Assembly: GCA_015680685.1 (NCBI GenBank)
Contig: MNCI01024072.1
Span: 87,510-151,509 of the forward strand
Reading direction: 5' to 3'
Length of the DNA stretch: 64,000 nucleotides
From: Gnetum montanum
Taxonomy: Eukaryota; Streptophyta; Gnetopsida; Gnetales; Gnetaceae
In this document: piece by piece, positions 42,525 to 54,650 of the stretch
How positions within the stretch are numbered: position 1 is the first letter of the stretch
Layout: each line of letters starts with the position of its first letter
Translations under genes and position numbers: made by a program
The notes under the pieces: generated by a model
The model's database searches: none
Seen by the model: only the letters and a program-made list of their open reading frames with translations
Told to the model about the DNA's origin: nothing

Positions 42525-43608
42525 TGTTGATCTTTTGTGTGTCAAAACCTTAAGGAAAATGGAGAAAATAGAATGTTTGTGATGGATGATGATTTTTCAG
42601 AACATAATTAAGAACTCCATAATGAGATTTGAGAACTCAAGGAAATGAGATCTACGACAAGATATCAAAATGAGGACTACATAAGCAAGATGAGAGCATG
42701 GAGAGCATGAATGAAAATGAAGGATAAAAATAAAGTGAGGATGCCCCAAGGACTAGCAAGAAGTCAATGTGACAAGAGAAAGTCTTAAAAGATAGAACTT
42801 AAAAGTTGAGAAAACATCTTCTTAAAATAGACAATGTTTACATTCAAGAGTAGACATCTCCCTATAGATGTCCCATGTTACAGTGAGACACTTCTTTTGA
42901 ATTGAGGTTAATCATAGGTAGACATCTCAACTTCAAAGAAGATGTCTACATTAGTTATTTAGTAGTTGTTACATGAACTTCAAGGAGTTTTTTAAAACTC
43001 TGAGGCTATAAGAAGTTAAAAAATTTTGGAAATTATGTAAGCACTATTGACATTCAAGCTCTTGATTGTCTACTCTATGAAATTATATTCTTGCTCTTCC
43101 TTGTAACATCATTTGCTTGGTTGTATTTTGTACTGAACTTCAAGTACAAGGACTTGTAAATCTAGTTATATTCCTTCCTTGTGTCTTTCTCTCTTTCATG
43201 TAGCCTTGTGAGGTTGATGTGCTTCTTACAAGAAGGCATTCGTATTGAGCTTGTTGAGATCCTACAGGATTGAGTTGTTTTGTAGTATTAAAATAATTTA
43301 GAGTGGATCTCAATTTTGTAAAAGTTGTGGTATTCTTGAAATCACATTCTAAGCTTGTTGGGACCTTGTAGGTTTAGTGATTTCGTAGCAATGAAACACT
43401 TTGGAATGAAGCTTAGAGCTTGTATAGGGTATGGTATCCTTCAAACCATATTTTTGAAGTAACAAAGTTTGAAGGTGTGCATGGATTCTACCTTATAAGG
43501 ATGGACATACCCAAGTTTGGCAACCACATAATATTTGATGCATTTGTGTGGCTGGTGCAATTTTTTTGGGGAACTTATTCAACCTTCCTTCTATGTTCTT
43601 GATCCACA
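42525..43608. mobile_element. Probable solo LTR (or small LTR-like element) in the minisatellite
   Basis: A 1084-bp insert with no similarity to the 29-bp units. It starts TGTTGATC and ends GATCCACA, so it has TG...CA ends and an imperfect 8-bp terminal inverted repeat. AAAA precedes it (42521-42524) and AAAAG follows it (43609-43613), consistent with a 4-5-bp target duplication. Inside, a block of about 104 bp starting AGCTTGTTGRGA recurs once (43248 and 43352). No coding region was found; the plus-strand ORF at 43420-43602 is short and has no family features. Length and ends suit a Ty1/copia-type solo LTR, but no partner LTR is in the window. Confidence 0.6.
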
Positions 43609-45295
43609 AAAAGTCCTTGTCACCAAGTGTTGGCCCAAATGGCTATTGAGATCAAATGTTAGCAAAACAAATCCTTGCAATCACGTGTTTGTCTAATGAA
43701 TTATTAGGATCAAATATTGGCCTACTAGTTCTCTTAGAGTAAGGGCTGATTTACTACTTCCCCAAGACAAGGTATTGGTCTAATGGATAATTGGGATAAA
43801 ATGTTGGCCTACTAGAGTGTTAGTCAAAGGCATCCTTAGGACCAAGTGTTGGAAAATATAACCTCACAACCAACCAGTTACCTTATGTATCCTTCGACTA
43901 AGTGTTGGTCTACTAGTTCATCAATAGCATGTGTTGGTCTAATGGATACTTGGAATCAAGTGTCAGACTACTAGACCTTGAAGAACAAGTGTTGATGTAA
44001 AGGATCCTTAGATTCAAGTGTTGGCCTACTAGTTCTCCAAGACCAGCCTATGGACTAATAAATCCATGAGACCAAATTTTATCCAAATAGATTGTTGGAA
44101 CTAAGTATTTGCCTACTAGTCCTCTTGTATCAAGTAGTGAACTAACACATCCTCAGGACCAAGTGTTATCCTACTTGTCATATGGGACCAACTGGTGGAC
44201 TAATAAATCCTTAGAATCAAGTATTAGCAAAACAAACACTCTGGACTAGATGTTAGCCTAATGGATTCCTAGGATCAATTTTTGACTTGATAGATCATTA
44301 GGATCAACTATTTTACTAACAGGCCCTCAAGACCATGTGTTGGCATAATGGGCCATTGAGACCAAGTGTTGGCCTATTGGCCCTTGAGGAATGTTTGCCT
44401 AATGGACCTTGAAGAACAATCAATGAACTAACTGATTCTTGGAACCATCTAGTGGAGTAAGAAATATTTGGGGACAAGTTTTGGCATACTAGTCCTCTAG
44501 GATCAATTTGTAGACTAACATATCCTTAGGACCAACTGTTGCTATAATGAACCCTTGGAACCAAGTGTTGGCCTAATGTTCCTTAGGAACTAATTGTTGA
44601 CATAACAAATCCTAGGGATCAACTAGTGGAATCATAGACTCTAGGGACCAAGTGTAATTCTAGGGACACTTATGACAAAGTGTTGGCATACTGCTCCTTC
44701 AAAAGCAAGTGTTGGTGTAATTAACCCTCAAGATCAACTAGTGGACTAATGGATTCTTAAGACCAATTGGTAGACTAATGGATCCTTAGGACCATGTGAT
44801 TACCTACTAGTCATTTGAGACCAACCAATGGACTAATAGGTCCTTGGGATCATGTTTTTATGTAACGGACCCTTGGGACTAAGTGTTGGTGTATTGGATA
44901 CATAGGACAAAGTGTTAGCCTACTAGTTATTTAGGACCAAGTGTTGGTTTAGCAGATCCTCAAGTCAAATTAATGGTCTAATGGGTCATTGAGACCAACT
45001 GTTGGCCTAACATATACTTTGAATGAAGTGTTGGACTAACAAACCCTCAAGACTAAGTATTAGCCTACTAGTCCTCTAGGATCAACCTATGAACTAACAT
45101 ACCTTCAAGATCAAGTATTAGCCAAATGGACCCATGGGACCATGTTTTGGCCTACTTGTCTTATGGGACTAAATGTTACCCTAGTGGACCCTCAAGATCA
45201 AGTCCTATACAAACAAACCTTGGTGACTGAGTGTTAACCTACTAGACCTCCAAGACCTAGTGTTGGCCTAATGGATAGTTGGGACCAACTAGTGG
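43609..45295. repeat. 29-bp minisatellite array, segment 3 (about 58 units)
   Basis: Continues segment 2 after the insert. Variant units with CAACTAGTGG and CCTACTAGTCC are common. It ends at CCAACTAGTGGG, followed by GTAAGGAACC. Confidence 0.92.
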
Positions 45296-45583
45296 GTAAG
45301 GAACCTCCATAGATTAAGAGGTTTTCCAACCAAGCATAATTGTGAAGTGGAGATTGAACCACCACCAAATAAAATGCATGTTGTAAAATTTTTGACAATG
45401 TAACTTTCAACCCATGAACTCTAGGCTAAACTCTCATTGTAAAATGTAAAGATTTTAATCCATGAGATGCAATTTCACATACCTCAACTTTTGGGGTTGA
45501 AACTGGCTCATAAGTGATCAAAGCCCTTAATCTCTAGGTTAAAAAGTCATATCATGTTTATATTTGGGCCTCTAGTGGGGGGG
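45296..45583. other. Short non-repeat stretch ending in a G-run
   Basis: No gene. It begins with GTAAGGAACC, the reverse complement of GGTTCCTTAC at the other end of the array (23760-23769). It ends with TAGTGGGGGGG immediately before TGTTGTGGGCAC, the look of a polypurine tract followed by an LTR. Confidence 0.5.
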
Positions 45584-46863
45584 TGTTGTGGGCACGGATC
45601 AAAATGCCTTTTGGACTAGGAGGCATAACCTTTGCTATGCTAGAATCACTTGTACTTAGCATTGGGTGGTGTAAGATCGCCTATGCCCAACATTGAGGGG
45701 TTTAACTCCTACAATTCCAATGTTGTTCTACTTTCTCCAGCATGTCCCTAGTACCCTAGCATTGATCCTAAGCTTAATGTTGCTCATGCAACCTAGCATT
45801 TCCAATGCAACTTAGTGTGGCTCATGCACATTCAATGTGGCTACTTGAAAGCTATTGTGGGTGAAAGGAGCTAGCGTGGATAAAAGAAGATAGCATGGAT
45901 GAAAGAAGCTAGCATGGGTAAAATTTTTGTTTACTATTTTTAATAACTAAAATGGTTTTTGTACCTTGGGGGTATCAAAACTTACCATACATGGAAACCA
46001 TGTTGGATTTGGATGCTTGAAACACCTACATGTGACATCAATCTATTAGCAATTAGGACAAAAATTGGTCGCAAAATTTATGGCCATGAAACCTATATAA
46101 ACCAATCTTCAACACCATGAAAAGGTTTCAAATTTTTGGTCATTTATATAATCACTTTTTCATTCCATAGCTTTGAGATTCCATTGCAATCAAAAATCCT
46201 TTTAAGCATTCTCTATGTGGAATTTACAACCAATTTTAACCATTGTTTGATTCCTCAGATTAATATGAGATTTTGTGGCAATGAAGAGCATCTTGAAAAT
46301 CGAGACTCCAAGAGTGGCTCTTCCTTATGGTCTAAAATCCCATCTCATCTTACCCTCCATGTACCACCAACACTACATATCTAATAAAGAGAACAACAAG
46401 GTTTTGCAATCATAAAAGTTTTGGAGCACCTGGATCATGGAGTGGAATGTGGTGTTCAAGGCTAATGGCTTTAACAGGCTCTAAATCCCATTGAAGTGAA
46501 TACTTTGCATCCCCAAAAATGATTTGTACACATCCCAAACTATTTTTTATTTTCAATATTTTATGGAAATAAATTTTCCAATTCTATTTTGTGTAATTTT
46601 TTTATAATTTTGTATTATTTTGTGCATTTTCTTCAAATCATATCTACATTATTTTCATTTTATTTACCCCTATTTATATGCTGTAAGTTCCTAGGTGGTC
46701 AATAAGACCATGTAGGGCACATTGGATCCTATTTTTTGAGGCCGTTAGGATGTGGGGTTAAAGCTATTCTACCTAGGATCCTTGGTTTTCCAGAGATTGA
46801 ATTTTCTAGTCACTACAATTTTTTGGTGTTAGAAGGAGGGCTTCCACCAAATTTATGCATCCA
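45584..46863 (+). repeat. Probable 5' LTR of the plus-strand Tat/Ogre-like element
   Basis: Placed by three signals: TGTTGTGGGCACGG after a G-run at 45584, a TATA box at 46093-46100, and a primer-site-like word at 46870. It precedes the gag of the element in the right orientation. No second copy is in the window to confirm its ends, so length (about 1.28 kb) is tentative. It carries several short related words around GCTAGCATGGGT at 45850-45920. Confidence 0.45.
46093..46100 (+). promoter_or_regulatory. TATA box in the plus-strand LTR
   Basis: CTATATAAAC on the plus strand, about 500 bp into the LTR. Confidence 0.45.
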
Positions 46864-46869
46864 ATCCTA

Positions 46870-46886
46870 TTAGCGACTATGACAAC
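46870..46886 (+). promoter_or_regulatory. Possible primer binding site of the plus-strand Tat/Ogre-like element
   Basis: TTAGCGACTATGACAAC resembles TTGGCGACTCTGCTGGG, a primer site used by many Tat/Ogre elements, in 10 of the first 12 bases. Weaker than the tRNA-Asp sites of the other family. Confidence 0.4.
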
Positions 46887-47679
46887 ATTGTTCACAAGCA
46901 TAAAACCTTGAATTAACATCAAAATGTTTTTAAATATTGATAGCATTCTTTTTGCCACAACAACCAATGCTGCCACCTAATTCCTAGCCACAAAAACCCA
47001 ATATGAAGGTTATAGGTGATTTGGGCTTTGAAAAAATTTTCATAAAAATTGCTGGACATTTTAAGGTTAGCATTGGTGTTCTTCCAAAACCTTCCTCCCC
47101 TTGTAATATGAAAATTTCCCATCAAGGCCAACGTTGGTGTTCCACCCAAAACCAATAAGACCTTTGAACCAACAAAAATTTTCACCTTAATTTTTGGGCA
47201 ATAACCATCAAACCTACCAAGGGGAGATACATCCAACACTATGTGGGAGGGTGTAGGATTTTTTATCTTACCTCCCTTATTCTTCCCTTTTCACCTTCAA
47301 CATGGATACTACTAGTAGGCCTATCATGGTGGGGGGTTTAACATAAAATTCTTGAGTTTTTTCCTAAGGGTGTATCCCTTTTTTCATTACAACATGCACT
47401 ATATTTTATAATTGTAGTGTACAACAATTGGATAGCAATATCTCCTCTCACATTTGAAAAAGTCCACTTATTGGTATTTCATTCCATTAATTAATTAAAC
47501 ACTCTATGAAGCTAATTTCAAACATTATCAACATGTTGTTTAGCTAATCAATTGTTTTACCTTTCACCTTCATAGACACATCATCTAGCCATTAGGTCAT
47601 AAGGGTTTATGATCCCAAAGATCCAATTGTAGCTGAGTGTAGGTAATCACTTAGGTTCAAGGGGTGAAAACCAAGAGTT
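46887..47679. other. Leader between primer site and gag, no gene seen
   Basis: Non-coding by eye. The 106-codon minus-strand frame at 47239-46919 has no family features and opposes the element, so it is treated as chance. Confidence 0.45.
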
Positions 47680-50323
47680 TTGGTAATGAAAGAAGATCAC
47701 TACCACTTTGTTTGTGCAAAAATTCAAGTTGGCATTCTTATTATAAGAACGGAAGTAGAGGAAAAACAAGAATATGAACTTATCCACCATGATGGCAAGG
47801 AATACATACCTTACCCATATGATAAAATACCTTTAAATGAGACCTACTCATGCATCCTTTCTCATTTAAATAAGATGAATGAAGAGGACAGGAAGGCTAG
47901 CTCAGATGAACAACATGAGAAAGAAGATAGGTTCAAGGTTGAGTCTGAACACAGGAGTCTTATGAAGGGGCTCTTCTAATGGTTGACCCCAAAGCTACCT
48001 TGTCCACATTAATCCTCCTCACATCTTCCATGGGATAGATCCCTAAATCCTTGACCCCTCCTTATCCTACCATGTTTAGACCAGTGCTCGTTATAGTGGC
48101 ACATCAAATCTAATCGGTGCCAAAAGCAACAACCTTACTCTTCTCCATATCTTTTGCCACATAACCATGATTTTTATGACCATCATCAATGGTTGTGACT
48201 ACCACTAATTCCTTTTCCATCCAGATGGAATCCATAGTATAACCTCATGAGACCCAAGGATCCCATACCAATTTTGTCCCCATTGTACCTCAAATACTAA
48301 CACAAACCTCTTTTTCATTTTTTAACCCATCCATAACCATAATGACTCAACCTCTTCCTTCAGTACCATAATCCATCACAAGGCCATAAGCCTCCCAGCT
48401 CATATCCCAACCTTTCATGCAAATCCAAAAACCCATAGGGACACCTCATAGATTAGATTGAGCCTTCTAGATTATCCAAGAATTAATGAAAGAGTTATGG
48501 ATTCTCAAGGTTTCCACATCCTAGACCATCAAAATAATGGATGTCTATCTATATTATCCCATTAGTCCTATAGTCCCACAATTAACTCTTCCCTCAGGTG
48601 TTCCTGTATCCTAATTTACCAAGTACAATGATGAGGAAGATCCTAATGCATACCTTCTAATCTTCCACTCTGAGTTTTTATTGTTGCAAGCCTAGTGACA
48701 TATGATAATGCAAATATTTCCTATGTTTCTTATAGGAAAAACCATAGAATAGTACCATGCCTTACCAAGAGGATCCATATCCTCATTGGAAGACCTGATT
48801 TCACAATTCATTAACCATTTCAAGTATAATTTGAAACCTGATAGAATCCTTGATTGATTAATGAAGGTTAAGTAAGATCCCCTTGAGCCAGTGTGAAAGT
48901 TCATACAATGATGAGATGCTTTACATAATGAGATTCTAGAACTAATAGCCAAAACTCACCTTCTTGCTATCTTCACGGAGGCAATTAACGACTTTATCAA
49001 GTTGAAGCTATACTACTTAGATTCACAGTCACTTAGTCAAACCTTCTTCTAAAGTAAGAACATAGAGGATTTGCAAAAGCCAACCATGAACCTACCTATG
49101 TGGTCTATAAAAACCAACATGCACAAAAGGATATAGAGAGTGGAAGGAAAAACAATGTAGCAATGGCCATTATGACAAAGGAGAGTAAGACGATTACCTA
49201 GGGGCCAAAAATGAACCAACCCAAGGCCCCTACTAATAATAACCAACCTTCATCATTAGGGACCTCTGCATTGACTACCATGAGGCCTAACTTTGAATGA
49301 AAAGACTAGTCAAATTATACTAGGTTATTTTTAAAAGCATTGGAACTTCTTTATCAACTATTAAAGAGTAGAAGAATATAGTATAAGTAAATGATAGAAA
49401 ATTCCCATAAGAGGCATGAGAAACTATGTGAGATACCCATAGATCTCACTCGTGCAACTAAGGATGACCCTTCAATGCCTAGATACCTTAAACTTAACCA
49501 TTTCTATCACTATCATCAACTATTAGGTCATGATACCAAATTTTTCCTAGCACTAAAAGATGACTTGTAGAAGATGATAAATAAGGATGAACTAATGCTT
49601 AATGCCTCCAACCTAATTAGGCCACAAGACCAATCGATGCATGCCTATAAAAACCCATTGAACACCAACAATAGTCTATATACCATAGTAGCATTCAATG
49701 TTAACAATGATCAAAGGCCTCTAAGAGAACTATTTATGATTTGGATACCTCCTCGCAATGAAGGAGGTCCTTCAACTTCCACTAATTCAAGGACCTCCTT
49801 TGTTGTAAGGATAACTTTATCAACATTCCCCAAAGAGCCTTTTGTGATCAAAGTACCTCCCCCTATTTCCATTGAGTCAACTCGTACAACTAAGCAACAT
49901 CCTCTTGTGGTAGCCAATGCAAAAATTTCTTCTTCAAAATCAAAAAATGATAACAAGAAGTTTCCAATCAAGCAATGTAAGAAGCCCACACAAAACCCTA
50001 AGAATATGGACAATAAACAAGCCAAGGCATGGAAGGAAGTGGTTCCATCAAAGCCTAGTCCCTTCTCATCCATTCCCATGACCTCTATGACCAAGGTTGC
50101 TTCAATTAGTAAACCAGGAGAGGAGTCCCAAGGAAAGGGAAAAGAGGCAAAGCCACAACAACCAAAACATGATGTCTACATTTTGGGCCACATGGAGGAA
50201 GTTAAGAACAATAGGATTGAAAAGTCCACAAGCAACAACAAATACTTCTTTAATGCAATGGAAGAGGTGAAATTGTTGCTAAAACAAAAGAATACAACCC
50301 TTAGCCTATATGACCTTTCATGA
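47680..50323 (+). pseudogene. Gag (plus-strand Tat/Ogre-like element), broken
   Basis: Three readable parts. 47680-47979 is an acidic 99-residue frame (for example YIPYPYDKIPLNETYSCIL) before the capsid. About 48750-49060 has HALPRGSISSLEDLISQFI, NHFKYNLKPDRILD and DALHNEILELIAKTH, a capsid pattern of this lineage, with several stops. 49445-50323 begins CxxHxxxGHDTxxCxxLK-like sequence decayed to FYHYHQLLGHDTKFFLALKD, then an open 249-residue basic, Ser/Pro/Lys-rich tail (KKFPIKQCKKPTQNPKNMDN). The tail's long open frame in an otherwise ruined gene probably reflects low stop-codon density in A-rich sequence. Confidence 0.7.
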
Positions 50324-50816
50324 CATCCACTACACATCGTGAAGCACTAGTCAAGATGTTGATCTCCATTCCCATTAGTGTGGACATCCTTTCTAGTGAA
50401 GAATCCATCCATGCAGCGATGGTACCATCCTCACCAAGGGAAGAATTGAAGTCAACATCACTAGTGTTTTGTGATAGTGAAATCAAAACTAATCCTTGAA
50501 ATAGTGAGGTAACCAAGCTCCTCTTTTTATAAAAATAAGGGTAGGTCAATATAAAGTGCATAGAGTGCAAGAAGATGATGGAGCAGTGATAAATGTGATA
50601 TCCTATACCATCATTGAACGTTTAGGCCTAACAAAACACATACAACACATGTTGACTTTAGCTCTTAAATCCTTTAATGGATCATGGGTTGCTATCAAGG
50701 AATCTATCTCTTTAGAATTTGTGGTAGGGGAACTATATCCCATAATGGACAACTTCTTGATGGTTGAGGAAATACCAAGATTTAACCTTATCCTATGGAG
50801 GTCATGGCTAGCTTAA
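50324..50816 (+). pseudogene. Retropepsin-like protease (plus-strand Tat/Ogre-like element), broken
   Basis: The open part 50556-50816 reads DDGAVINVISYTIIERLGL, LALKSFNGSWVAIKESISLE and EIPRFNLILWRSWLA. It follows the gypsy aspartic protease plan: the active site is D-D-G-A where DSGA/DTGA is usual, then hydrophobic strands, then a YNLILGRPW-like end that has become FNLILWRSW. The active triad is altered, so it is inactive. Confidence 0.75.
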
Positions 50817-51140
50817 CTATGAGCTGTGTCCTAACCCATCCACTAAGAAATTCACTTGCCTTATGAGGGAGGTGAAATAATCATTCATGGTAATAGCACA
50901 ATTTCCCTAGTAGTCAACAACATTGACATAAAGTAGGAGTCTAAAGTGGGGTTTCAAGAAGAAACTCCTAGCCATAATGTTAAGAAGCTTAACAAAGTGA
51001 AAGAGGCCAAAACCAACAATGAAAAATCTAGGGATACACTATTGGGAGAGCTCCCCTTCAACATCATTACTAAGGAAGATGGGGAATACAAGCTTGCGCA
51101 AAATAGACCATATACATTTTCTAATCTCTCAAATATTTAG
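50817..51140 (+). pseudogene. Post-protease linker (plus-strand Tat/Ogre-like element)
   Basis: Charged sequence with a 64-codon open part (50946-51140: MGFQEETPSHNVKKLNKVKE). No domain is recognised. It lies where polyproteins of this lineage connect protease to RT. Confidence 0.4.
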
Positions 51141-54100
51141 AAAAATTTTCACAAGTGATGTGTACCTCTTGCCTTATGCACTTCAAGCCTTATAGCTATT
51201 TTTTTCTTATAGCCTTTTAGTCTAGTTTACACTTTATTTGTACATGTCACTTCATTTTTATTTATGTTAAATTTTCATTTGCATGTAGCCTAAAGTTTAC
51301 CCTTGTTTTCTCTTTAACTTATTAAAGCCTTCTCTTTTAGCATGTTAAATACATAAAATCAATCAAGAATACTGCACCTAGGGGTGATGGTAGTAGATCC
51401 TTGTTCTATGATGGGCCATGGTAGATGGAAGGGGCCCTTGGATGCTTCATCAGCATCCTCCAAGGAAGAGCTTTTACTAGTGATTTCTTTTTTCTTCCGC
51501 ATGATGGTGAATAGTGTAGAAAACCTTTGAAGATCTTGGTGGTAGCACTACTCCTAATGAATGTTGGATAAGAAACACTGAGGATTAAAGGGACTCAACT
51601 CAAAATTGCTATGAAAGATCTGAACTAGTATGCTGTAAGTGAGAAGATAGTTATGCAAATGATTTTTGCAAAATATTACAAGTAAAAACCAATCTTCAAC
51701 CTAGGTGCCTTCCCTTCAAATCTCCTTTGTTAAAATCCATGCACTAAACTCATGGTGCACTGGTAGTTCTGAGGGGAAAATTTTAACAATGTTAGGATGG
51801 TATGAGATTCAAAAGAAAATCAAAATTTGAATTTAGATGGACCCCACTAGACACATCCCAATCAAAGTGTGTTCAAGGAATTAAAACCTCTTGTACACTA
51901 AGGTTTAACCTCCTTGAAACCTTAAAAAACATTTTTCAACCTTAAACCCCTCACACCCACGCTAATCAACATGGATCCAACATGGGTCATAGCATCCTAT
52001 GCTCAAAATAGGAAGACCTATACACACCTTGCAATATTTAGTAGTTGGATGTTGACACTAGCAAACACCAACCCCCAACAAAGGCTATAACACTTCATGC
52101 ACTTACCAATTTCGGCAATAATGCTAGGCAAGAATCCATATACTTTGGATACTATTGCTTAAGGGTGCATGACATCTACAAGTACTAGCCAAACCTTTAT
52201 TTGACCTTAGAAGGAACCCAAAAATCTTGAAACCCTTTTGGAAGTTTCCAATAGCTCCAAAACCTTGTCAAAATTAATTAAAAGTAGCCAAAACCTTGAA
52301 ATTTAGTGGAGAAATAATTAGGGGCATCACATCCATTCTAGCTATTGTGGCCTTAACGTGGTTGGGTGGGGTGTAAACATAAAATACCAAAATTAACCTC
52401 CTAGATAACATATTTTGACCTTCTCACGTCTTCAAAGTTCTTGATAACTAAAAATCAACCAAACTTAAGCCAACTATAATGCCTAACGTCTTTCCCACAT
52501 GGGGGAGTCCCTCACCCATGCTACCTAGCATGGGTGCCCTAAGGATGACCCATAAAAACTAATTAATACCCTAAAATAGCCTTGAATTATACAACTATGA
52601 CCTTAAAACCCTGTTAGAGCATCCAATCGCCATTAAATACTAGAAAATAAGTAAAAAATGCTAAAACGCTATCACCCTCCTTTCATCCATGCTAGAGCCA
52701 CATTGGAAAGTGTGGTTCAAGGGGGGATGACTGGAAAAAATACCAAAATACCTTCAAAATTATTAATTTTGCTACTAAATCTTAGCCATCGACATCTGTA
52801 ATCCTACAAGCTTAAATGCTTGATTAATTTGATGCTAGAACCCACTAAAAACTACTATTCCAAGGTGGCCAAAATGGGGAAGGCTAGAGCCATGTTGGCC
52901 AGCATGCCTCTAGTAGGGATAATGTTTTTTGCCAGTTTAGTAGTAGATCAACACACCCAAAAGTCTAAAAACATAGCCCAGTAAAGTCTAGGATCCAAAA
53001 ACCTTCAACTAACTATTGATTAACATTGTTTCAAGCATAAACACTCACCATACCCCCTCATCCATGGTAGAGAAATGCTACTTGGTGTGGGTAGGAGGGG
53101 TATAATCACACAAAAGCTCAAATGACCATAAAACATGGAATTTATAAGCCTAAACTTTCAACATTATTGCTAGTGATCCTAGAAGCCTAAAAACTTGGTT
53201 AACATGTCTATGAAACCATCTAAGAGCCAAAACTCAAAATTATCCATGTTGAGTGGTACTAAATCCATGCTAGTGAGTGTGACCCTAGTGTGGCTGATGT
53301 TCTCAACAAGGTTCTAACCACACAATATCCATCAAATGGCCTAAAAATTCAATTGGGAAGCATGCACTTGCAAAACCCTAGATTCAACTACAATCTGATC
53401 TTGTTTTGACCTTGTAATCACCTAGGATAGGCTATCCATGCTAAGACACCCCCTTCAATCCATGTTGTCCATCATGGCTCTAGGGGGTAAGACCTTAAAC
53501 CTACATTCATTACAGGTTTTGACCTCTAAAATGATTAACTTTGAAACATTGTGACCTTATGTTTCCTTGAGAAGCTCATAGAATACCAATTTGTATTCTT
53601 TGAATGCCATAAATAAATTTTTTCATGGTAGCCATGTTGGCTCGCATTGCTCTAGCATGGGTGGCAATACCAGACTTCATTTGTGAGTTCTAGATGTTCA
53701 AATTGACATGAGAATTGACCAAAATTCTTCCCCAACACACTATGCTGATCATATAGGACCTTGGAAGTCCAAAAGTGATCAAAATCAACCTTGGAAACTA
53801 CATGAGAACCCTATACATTCTATGGATCACCCCATCCATGTTGGCCAGTGTGGCTCTAGTGTGGGTGCCTAGAAAAACCTTAATTTTTTTTTCCTAAAAT
53901 AACCTTAAAATAGCCTCCACAGGTCCCCAAACTCACCTGTCAACTTTGTAGCCTCTCACCACAGCCTTCTAAGGCCTAAAACTAGGAGAATCTTATCCTT
54001 TTCAACCAATATTAATCATTTTTACCATGTGTTTCACACCTTGGCTAATTTGACCTTGTTTCATTGTGTTTTGACTTATTTTGGCCTTGATATGCATTTT

Positions 54101-54650
54101 TGACATTTACTACCACTAGTTGACCTCATTCGACTTTACTACACTTTAGTTTCACTATACCTACCTTGTTCTCTCTATTATGACCTCTATTGACCTTTGT
54201 TTAGCCCTTGATTGATGTTAGGTGATGAGGTTTTATCATCTTTAATCATCATTTGACACCATGTAATCATGGTCTTCCAAGGTCTTAAATTGGCAACATG
54301 GCCCACTAAGGCCTAAAAGTGGCAAAAATGTAACCTCATATGATCATGTTTAACCTTAGTTTTCATACTTTCATTATTCTTCAACTTGTTTTGATCTTGT
54401 TTTTTCTTTATTTGACTGTATGTGGCCTTTGTTCCAACTTATTAGTCTTTACCTTCCTTTGATAGCCTTGGTTGACCTTGTTTGCATCTTGTTTAACCTT
54501 GAAATAGCACGTGTTTGCATATTTGCTAAGATATTTTGTATCATTTTGGCATTATTTACTCATTTTTACCCAAGTGTCACTTAATGAACTTATGTTTGAC
54601 ATGTAGGACTAGAGTATGGATACCTAGGAGCAAATTAGTTTGCCTTTGAG
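51141..54650. other. Protease-RT spacer, possibly intronic, with about 185-bp degenerate repeats
   Basis: No coding frame. About ten diverged copies of a segment containing CCATGCTAGAGCC / CATGTTGGCCAGCATGG / CTCTAGTGTGGGT occur at about 51955, 52329, 52512, 52684, 52883, 53060, 53262, 53457, 53625 and 53832, spaced 168-207 bp. The last 500 bp before the RT frame are T-rich (many TTGACCTTGTTT words) and end TTTGACATGTAG (54593-54606 region), a plausible polypyrimidine tract and 3' splice site. Ogre elements are known to splice an intron in this part of the polyprotein gene; splicing here is inference. Confidence 0.55.

Noticed and set aside
46919-47239. Minus-strand 106-codon ORF
   Set aside because: Lies in the leader of the plus-strand element, low-complexity, no domain.
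49711-50094. Minus-strand 127-codon ORF
   Set aside because: Antisense shadow of the basic gag tail of the plus-strand Tat/Ogre-like element.
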